5,359 nt of DNA from Nannocystaceae bacterium. GTDB lineage: Bacteria; Myxococcota_A; Polyangia; Nannocystales; Nannocystaceae. Under the pieces are notes generated by a model. It searched no databases. It had not been told where the DNA came from and saw only the letters and a list, made by a program, of their open reading frames with translations. Where the stretch lies: contig JAESSZ010000716.1 in the NCBI GenBank assembly GCA_016763875.1, positions 1-5,359 of the forward strand. Direction: 5' to 3'. The translations under genes were made by a program, and so were the position numbers. Of this stretch, positions 1 to 4,119 are shown in pieces. Position 1 is the first letter of the stretch. Each line of letters starts with the position of its first letter.

Positions 1-1
1 C

Positions 2-130
2 GACGACGGCGGTAGCGGCGACGGCAGCGACGGCACCGCGCCCTCCGACGCAGACGGCACCACGGGCGCCAATGATGACGCGGACGACGACGCCGACACC
101 GACGGCGACACCGGTCAACCCGGCGAGGGG
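2..130 (+). other. Low-complexity Asp/Gly-rich linker of the SGNH hydrolase
   Basis: These 43 codons encode almost only Asp, Gly, Ala, Thr and Ser, mostly as gac, ggc, gcc and acc codons. This produces a degenerate repetitive DNA texture but no exact tandem unit. It probably acts as a flexible acidic spacer separating a membrane or surface anchor (outside the window) from the catalytic domain. Such tracts vary readily in length between strains. Confidence 0.75.
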
Positions 131-1042
131 GTCGCGTGCCTCAACGACCAGTTCGTCAACGGTCCCACTCCCGGTCCGGACTACACCGAGTTCAACGTCA
201 CCATCGGCTCGCATTGCCAGGGCACCAACCACCAAGACATCACCGACATCGAGCGCGTCGTTTTTCTCGGGGACTCGGTCACGGTCGGCACCCCACCCAC
301 GGCCGGTAGCAGTGTCTACCGCTCGATTGTGGCGCTTGAGCTGGCGAACCACTTCGGCATTGAAGCGCCCAGCACCGACTGGCAGGGGTACAACATCATC
401 AACGGCAATCCCGTAGAGCAGGAAAGCGGCGCGTTCGCGCAATGCTCGGAATGGGGCGGCCGCAACAATGACCTCATGTCCCAGCTCGAGGGCTGCTTCG
501 CGGGCGACGACTTCGACGCCCGCACGTTGATCATCATGACCAGCGGTGGCAACGACATCTCCGCGATGACTTCCGACGCTATCGATGGCGCGCCCGCAGG
601 CGAGTTGTTCGAGCAGCTAGAATCAATGGTCGAGTTCCATCGCCAGACGATTCAATGGCTGGTTGGCGAGGACCGCTTCTCCAATGGAATCTTCGTCGTC
701 AACGCCAATGTGTTCGAGTTCACGGACTACACGGCCGAGGTCCTCAGTTGCCCGACCGCCGGGCTGGCGGGCTTTAGCTCCAACCCGCCCAACACCGATC
801 TGTTGCTCGGTGCGCTCACCCTGATCAACGAGGAGTACGCGGCGATCGCCGCAGAGACGGGCACCGATGTGGCGTTTATGTTCGAGACCATGTGCGGGCA
901 CGGTTTCCTCGCGGGCGATGCCAGCAACGTTTGTTACCGAGGGGCGGGCACCGAGAACTGGTTTGACGCGACGTGCATCCACCCGACACTCACCGGGCAC
1001 AGCAATGTGGCCGAGATGTTCCTGAGCGTGATCACCGAGTAG
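2..1042 (+). CDS. Secreted SGNH/GDSL-type hydrolase (5'-partial)
   Basis: The frame is open from the window edge, so the start codon and any signal peptide lie upstream; 346 residues are visible. Residues 1-43 are a low-complexity Asp/Gly/Ser/Thr linker, as often found between a lipobox and a folded domain in myxobacterial exported proteins. The domain carries the SGNH hydrolase hallmarks: FLGDSVTVG with nucleophile Ser at residue 92, SGGND with Asn at 184, and a final DATCIHPTLTGH block with His at 327. WGGRNND near residue 155 may supply the oxyanion-hole glycine. The family hydrolyses esters (lipids, acyl or acetyl groups on glycans); the substrate here cannot be told. Eight cysteines suit an oxidised, exported fold. 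One oddity is that the last Asp is five residues before the His, not the usual three. The frame ends at TAG, and a candidate terminator follows about 45 bp later. The family call is firm; export is inferred. Confidence 0.88.
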   Translation, partial: DDGGSGDGSDGTAPSDADGTTGANDDADDDADTDGDTGQPGEGVACLNDQFVNGPTPGPDYTEFNVTIGSHCQGTNHQDITDIERVVFLGDSVTVGTPPTAGSSVYRSIVALELANHFGIEAPSTDWQGYNIINGNPVEQESGAFAQCSEWGGRNNDLMSQLEGCFAGDDFDARTLIIMTSGGNDISAMTSDAIDGAPAGELFEQLESMVEFHRQTIQWLVGEDRFSNGIFVVNANVFEFTDYTAEVLSCPTAGLAGFSSNPPNTDLLLGALTLINEEYAAIAAETGTDVAFMFETMCGHGFLAGDASNVCYRGAGTENWFDATCIHPTLTGHSNVAEMFLSVITE

Positions 1043-1085
1043 CGGGCCAAGCGCCACCATTAGTGAGGGCTCGCTCACAGCAAGG

Positions 1086-1105
1086 CAACGACTCATCGTT
1101 GTTTT
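1086..1105 (+). terminator. Candidate intrinsic terminator after the hydrolase gene
   Basis: A perfect 6-bp stem, CAACGA/TCGTTG, closes a 4-base loop (CTCA) and is followed directly by TTTT. It lies 44 bp past the hydrolase stop codon on the same strand. The stem is short and half A-T, and the T run has only four bases, so termination may be weak. G-T and A-T pairs could extend the base of the stem into the T run. Confidence 0.45.
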
Positions 1106-1106
1106 C

Positions 1107-1148
1107 GGGTTGCATGTCGGACAAAATCCCACCATAACGACGCAACCC
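1107..1148. repeat. Imperfect inverted repeat (bulged 11-bp stem)
   Basis: GGGTTGC at 1107-1113 pairs with GCAACCC at 1142-1148. After a 2-base bulge (AT), GTCG at 1116-1119 pairs with CGAC at 1138-1141. The result is an 11-bp stem with an 18-base, A/C-rich loop. It begins two bases after the T run of the terminator candidate. It could be a second terminator arm, an RNA structure or an operator; no protein partner is evident. Confidence 0.45.
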
Positions 1149-1237
1149 CCATGACTCATGTAGTCCATGCTCGCAGGCTGCCAGACCAGCCATGCGGGAG
1201 CACACAATGTCTCGGTCGACGAAGCGATGCCTCCGTC

Positions 1238-1281
1238 GAATACCATGTAAGACCGCGATATCATTCACTATCGGTGTATTC
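1238..1281. repeat. Nested inverted repeats upstream of the small gene
   Basis: GAATAC (1238-1243) is the reverse complement of GTATTC (1276-1281). Inside this pair, CGATA (1256-1260) is the reverse complement of TATCG (1269-1273). The two pairs are concentric and lie 30-70 bp upstream of the small gene's ribosome binding site. That position suits a 5'-leader structure or an operator, but the arms are only 5-6 bp. Confidence 0.3.
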
Positions 1282-1310
1282 CTCGCTGTGGCGCGATGAT
1301 CGCATGGTTC

Positions 1311-1316
1311 GGAGGA
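1311..1316 (+). promoter_or_regulatory. Strong Shine-Dalgarno site for the small gene
   Basis: GGAGGA is the best ribosome binding match in the window. Two in-frame ATG codons follow, at 1318 and 1321. The GGAGG core is 2 bases from the first and 5 from the second, which favours the second as the working start. Confidence 0.7.
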
Positions 1317-1320
1317 CATG

Positions 1321-1713
1321 ATGCTTACGCCTCTCTCCGCTGCCGCCCGACCCATGGACGGTTTCCCGGGCCACGGCAGCTACGATCCCTCCGGTTTCCG
1401 CCGCAGTGGCAGTCCTGAGGACGATCCTGAGACCCCCACGCTCTCGGTCTCCTTCGAAGCCTCGACGATCCGCAGCGATCGTGTCGCCGTCGCGACCATC
1501 GACTGCGCTGGTGCGCACCCCGAAGAGGTGCAGTGTCATCCGGTCACGCCAGGGTTTGAGATCCAGCTTCTGGACGAGCGCGTGGTTCAGGACGGGCTCA
1601 TCATCGTTGGCATGCGCATCCATCGACGGATCGGTGCGATCCGCCGACTGTGCCTGGTCCGTTTCTCGGTGCGCGGCGTGAGTGCGGTCGCTTCGATCAC
1701 CGTGCTGCACTAG
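1321..1713 (+). CDS. Small hypothetical protein, beta-rich C-terminal half
   Basis: I do not recognise this 130-residue protein. It looks real because it follows a strong GGAGGA site, uses G/C-ending codons throughout and has an in-frame TGA just upstream. The ATG at 1318 would add one residue; 1321 is chosen for its ribosome-site spacing. Residues 1-40 are rich in Pro, Gly and Ser and probably disordered, with no signal peptide or membrane helix. Residues 41-130 alternate hydrophobic and polar residues (LSVSFEAS, RVAVATIDC, GLIIVGMRI, LCLVRFSVRG, VASITVLH), as expected of a small beta sandwich or barrel. Cysteines are at 62, 72 and 111; the first two flank a short loop. It ends 49 bp before the FkbM-like lipoprotein gene on the same strand, so they may be cotranscribed. 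No function is proposed. Confidence 0.65.
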   Translation: MLTPLSAAARPMDGFPGHGSYDPSGFRRSGSPEDDPETPTLSVSFEASTIRSDRVAVATIDCAGAHPEEVQCHPVTPGFEIQLLDERVVQDGLIIVGMRIHRRIGAIRRLCLVRFSVRGVSAVASITVLH

Positions 1714-1762
1714 CCGCAGATCCGCGTGGGCGCGCACTGAGCCTTGTGCCCAGTTTGGTACG

Positions 1763-2716
1763 GTGCGCCGCGTGAGGCCATCGCCTTCGTTTCGCGTTGC
1801 TCTGACCTTCGGCGTGCTCGCCGGGCTCGCCGCGTGTCGCAGCGACGACGCACCCGCGCGGCGCACGACCGGTGACGGCGAGTCGGCTGGCAGCACCACA
1901 CCCGAGGGCACGCCTAGCAACACACGCGGTCCCTTTCCACCCAAGAACGGCTCGGCGCCCGTGGTGGACCTGGGCGAGGCTAGCCTTGAGCTCAATCCGG
2001 AAGACCGCAGCCTCTCGGCCGCGCTTTGGGCCACGGGCACTTGGGAACAACATCAGACCGAGTTCATCCTCGAACGGCTCGCCCCCGGCGATACGTTCCT
2101 CGATGTGGGCGCCAACCTCGGGTACTACACCGTGCTTGCCGCCAAGAAGGTCGGGCCCACCGGACGTGTTTTTGCGTTCGAGCCCGACCCCGAGTCATTC
2201 GCGTTGCTGCAGCGCAACGTAAAACGCAACGGGTTGCACAATGTCGTGTTGGAGAACAAGGCGGCCGGCGCCGAACTTGGCACGCTGCGGCTGTTCCTCA
2301 GCAGTGCCAACCGCGGTGACCATAGGGTCTACGATCCTGGTGGTGGGCGGACCTCGATTGAGGTCGAAGTCATCGTACTCGACGACTACTTCGCCAAAGC
2401 TGGCGGTCCGGTGCACGTGGCGAAGATCGACACGCGCGGGGCCGAGTGCGCAATTGTCGACGGGATGAACACGATGCTCGCCGAGCACCAAGAGTTAGCG
2501 CTCGCGGTGGCTTACTACCCGCAGTTCGTTACTGCCATGGGCTATGACCCCAAGCAGTGCTTCGGCCGACTCACCAAGCACGGGTATGCGCTGTCGTGGG
2601 TCGACGAAGTCAAGCACCAGACGACACCGACGACCGTCGAGGCGCTGCCGGCCACGGTCGACGGTGCGCTGCTGCTGCCGCGCCGCGCGAAGCGTAACGA
2701 CAGCGACAAACCGTAA
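1763..2716 (+). CDS. Predicted lipoprotein with FkbM-type methyltransferase domain
   Basis: The product has 317 residues from GTG at 1763; GTG at 1772 is equally possible and neither has a clear ribosome site. Earlier in-frame starts would overlap the upstream gene and bury the signal peptide. The N-terminus is basic (RRVR), then hydrophobic (VALTFGVLAGLAAC), and ends in a good lipobox, LAAC, with Cys at 25. A Thr/Ser/Gly/Pro linker follows to about residue 60. The rest is an FkbM-family Rossmann methyltransferase: DVGANLGYYT (114-123) is the SAM-binding motif I, FAFEPDP with Glu at 140 fits the ribose-binding acid, and KIDTRGAE (221-228) corresponds to the family's KIDVEGAE. FkbM enzymes typically O-methylate sugars or polyketides in the cytoplasm using SAM. 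The lipobox would place this one across the membrane, where SAM is not expected. The signal could instead be a membrane tether, or the domain may have a new role. The domain call is firm; localisation is inferred. Confidence 0.87.
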   Translation: MRRVRPSPSFRVALTFGVLAGLAACRSDDAPARRTTGDGESAGSTTPEGTPSNTRGPFPPKNGSAPVVDLGEASLELNPEDRSLSAALWATGTWEQHQTEFILERLAPGDTFLDVGANLGYYTVLAAKKVGPTGRVFAFEPDPESFALLQRNVKRNGLHNVVLENKAAGAELGTLRLFLSSANRGDHRVYDPGGGRTSIEVEVIVLDDYFAKAGGPVHVAKIDTRGAECAIVDGMNTMLAEHQELALAVAYYPQFVTAMGYDPKQCFGRLTKHGYALSWVDEVKHQTTPTTVEALPATVDGALLLPRRAKRNDSDKP

Positions 2717-2724
2717 CGCCAGCG

Positions 2725-3378
2725 TCAGCCGTCGGCGGGCGCTGCCTTACCGTCGGTGGGCGCCACCTTACCGTCGGCGGGCGCTGCCTTACCGTCGGTG
2801 GGCGCTGCCTTACCGTCAGCGGGCGCTGCCTTACCGTCAGCGGGCGCTGCCTTGCCGTCGGCTGCGGCAGGCCCCTCGCTTACGGTGACCTTGATGGTCG
2901 TGGCCCAATCCGGACCGTACGAGCGATGGCTTCCGTCCGCGAACTGCAGCGTCAACGTGTGCGCGCCAGGCGTCAGGAGCAGGATCGTATCCGTCGAGCC
3001 GTCGCCGTAGTGCAGGTGTTTTTCGTTCTTCGGCACCACCGTGAGGTCGGCTATTGGACTGCCGTCGATCAGGATGTGGTGGTGGCCAAACAACGGGTCG
3101 CGCTCGGTGGCTCCCGCGGGTTTGACGGTCTTGCCCTCAACCCCCATCTCGACCTTGAACTTCGTCGGCACGGTGGCGCCGTCCTTCGGGGAGACAAAGA
3201 AAACCTTGCCCGTCGGGACTTCGGGCGCCTTGGGTTTGTCGTCGGCGCCGTCCCCGTTGCTCTTGGACCCCTTGATATCGACGCGGTCAGACTTTGCGTC
3301 TTTATCGTCGCAAGACACACAAGCGGCAGCCGCCAACACGAAGGCGAAGGCAGTAAAGGTGGCGGTGATACGAGCCAT
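2725..3378 (-). CDS. DUF4399-containing lipoprotein with C-terminal heptad repeats
   Basis: From ATG at 3378 the product has 217 residues. ATG at 3408 would add ten residues, including three arginines, and has a distant AGGA, so the start is uncertain. The N-terminus reads MARITATFTAFAFVLAAAAC, a signal peptide with a passable lipobox at Cys20 and another Cys at 23. A charged Lys/Asp/Gly spacer follows to about residue 57. Residues 58-168 match DUF4399: VFFVSPKDGATVP, then GHHHILIDG (98-106), HLHYGDG (121-127) and PGAHTLTLQFADG (137-149), ending in IKVTVSEG. The His-rich motifs suggest metal binding, but the family's function is not established. Residues 173-217 are six copies of DGKAAPA or close variants plus a final DG, an unusual tail. 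Its stop codon lies 8 bp from that of the convergent methyltransferase-like gene. It starts 97 bp after the DUF2058 gene on the same strand, so they may be cotranscribed. Confidence 0.88.
   Translation of the reverse strand: MARITATFTAFAFVLAAAACVSCDDKDAKSDRVDIKGSKSNGDGADDKPKAPEVPTGKVFFVSPKDGATVPTKFKVEMGVEGKTVKPAGATERDPLFGHHHILIDGSPIADLTVVPKNEKHLHYGDGSTDTILLLTPGAHTLTLQFADGSHRSYGPDWATTIKVTVSEGPAAADGKAAPADGKAAPADGKAAPTDGKAAPADGKVAPTDGKAAPADG
2731..2856 (-). repeat. Six 21-bp tandem repeats coding DGKAAP(A/T)
   Basis: Six head-to-tail 21-bp units start at 2731, 2752, 2773, 2794, 2815 and 2836, with a partial unit after 2857. They differ mainly at a few positions, for example ggc/ggt/agc near the start and one gcgccacc variant in the second unit. 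Each encodes seven residues of the DUF4399 protein's C-terminus. DNA identity across units exceeds what the protein needs, which points to recent expansion by slippage or recombination. Because the unit is a multiple of three, copy-number changes keep the frame. Confidence 0.95.
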
Positions 3379-3475
3379 GCGCCGCGCAGGGTAGCGCAAG
3401 GCAACCATCGTCACGACAATCCTGCCCCTGGCGCCTACGGTCACCGCCGTAGCACCCAGTGGGGCCCTGGCGCGC

Positions 3476-4003
3476 CTACTCGCCGGACTCGACCACGGGG
3501 GGCGGTTCTTCGATTTGCCCGGCCCGGGGCTCGCCCACCAGCGCTCGCAGCCACAGCGGGAACACCTCCACGAGAGTCCGCGCCGCGTCCGCTGGGACAA
3601 CCGCGTGCGCCAATCCGTGGTTGGACATGTAAGCGACGACGCCAGCGGTCCCCTCCCCTAGCCAGCCGTGCGCGTCCGGTTCGACGACGATCCGACCGAT
3701 GGATCCCTTAGCCGTCGGGAAATGGAAGGACTTGGCCTCCTCGCTCGGCGGCTTGCCCGGCACGTCGAGTCGCACACGTTCAATCCAGCGCCGGACCGCC
3801 GCGTAGGCTTCGCCTCGCGCGAGCGTCTTGAGCCGCGCGACGTCGAGCTTGTGCGCGGCCTTTGCCCCGCCACCGCCGGACCCCTTGCCACGACGCTTGT
3901 TCTTGCCGCCCTTGCCCTTGCTCCGCTTGGACTCCTCGACACGACGGATGTCATCCTCGGTGACGAGGCCCGCTAACGCCAACTTTGCCTTGAGGTCCAG
4001 CAT
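3476..4003 (-). CDS. DUF2058 family protein (YaiL-like)
   Basis: The 175-residue product has the size and layout of DUF2058 proteins (E. coli YaiL is of similar length). Residues 1-25 (MLDLKAKLALAGLV, then TEDDIRRVEESK) match the family's amphipathic N-terminus. Residues 26-51 are a very basic Lys/Arg/Gly linker, plausibly contacting nucleic acid. Residues 55-160 form the conserved C-terminal part: an ARLKTLARGEAYAAVRRWIE helix, FHFPTAKGSIGRIVVEPD, a GTAGVVAYMSN strand and AHAVVPADAARTLVEVFP, like the family's VPAEVAEKI segment. The role is uncertain; some database entries call it nucleoprotein or polynucleotide-associated. The start at 4003 is chosen by family alignment. In-frame ATGs at 4027 and 4039, both inside 12-bp repeats, could add 8 or 12 residues, and none has a clear ribosome site. 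It diverges from the membrane-protein gene and precedes the DUF4399 gene. Confidence 0.85.
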   Translation of the reverse strand: MLDLKAKLALAGLVTEDDIRRVEESKRSKGKGGKNKRRGKGSGGGGAKAAHKLDVARLKTLARGEAYAAVRRWIERVRLDVPGKPPSEEAKSFHFPTAKGSIGRIVVEPDAHGWLGEGTAGVVAYMSNHGLAHAVVPADAARTLVEVFPLWLRALVGEPRAGQIEEPPPVVESGE

Positions 4004-4017
4004 GCCGTGCGGCCAAT

Positions 4018-4053
4018 GATAGCGCATCTGATAGCGCATCTGATAGCGCAGCT
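4018..4053. repeat. Three 12-bp direct repeats upstream of the DUF2058 gene
   Basis: The unit GATAGCGCATCT occurs twice exactly and a third time with one mismatch (GATAGCGCAGCT), with no spacers. The array lies 15-50 bp upstream of the chosen DUF2058 start. On the minus strand the first two copies each contain an ATG in frame with that gene. It may be a run of binding sites, a leader element or simple slippage; nothing else resolves which. Confidence 0.9.
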
Positions 4054-4108
4054 GACCGTGCACCGTTCGCGCATCGGCACCTTTGGCAGGTGCGGCGTCT
4101 ATGATATC

Positions 4109-4112
4109 GAGG
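4109..4112 (+). promoter_or_regulatory. Ribosome binding site of the membrane-protein gene
   Basis: GAGG ends 7 bases before the ATG at 4120. The spacing is good and supports that start over the later in-frame ATG at 4147, which would cut away most of the signal peptide. Confidence 0.55.
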
Positions 4113-4119
4113 CTGCGCA

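Larger units (their letters stand above)
1043..1320. other. Intergenic region with several inverted repeats
   Basis: This stretch of about 275 bp separates the hydrolase from the next gene. I find no convincing gene in it, since the frames that cross it look like antisense shadows of neighbouring genes. It holds a terminator-like hairpin (1086-1105), a bulged long hairpin (1107-1148), an 11-bp dyad CATGACTCATG (1150-1160), a GGCTG/CAGCC hairpin (1176-1191), nested inverted repeats (1238-1281), a second 11-bp dyad GCGATGATCGC (1293-1303) and the ribosome binding site of the next gene. No clear -35/-10 promoter pair is visible. The density of dyads is notable but each one is short. Confidence 0.6.

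Noticed and set aside
623..1264. Long minus-strand reading frame
   Set aside because: It lies antisense to the SGNH hydrolase, whose catalytic motifs are clear. Its translation is rich in Arg and Gly with no recognisable domain.
1682..1762. Upstream extension of the FkbM-like gene to ATG 1682
   Set aside because: It would overlap the small gene by 32 bp and put an Arg/Ser-rich stretch ahead of a clear signal peptide, which normally sits at the very N-terminus.
1261..2040. 259-codon minus-strand reading frame
   Set aside because: It crosses the small gene and the lipoprotein start, has Arg/Ser/His-rich composition typical of an antisense GC-rich shadow, and has no domain or ribosome site.
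2731..2856. Possible CRISPR array
   Set aside because: The 21-bp units are contiguous with no spacers and stay in frame in the DUF4399 coding sequence.
2926..3711. 261-codon plus-strand reading frame
   Set aside because: It is antisense to both the DUF4399 and DUF2058 genes, which have family motifs. Its C-terminal part is Arg/Pro low complexity.
4100..4105. TATGAT as a -10 promoter element for the membrane-protein gene
   Set aside because: No -35 element sits at proper spacing, and transcription would start at or inside the ribosome binding site.
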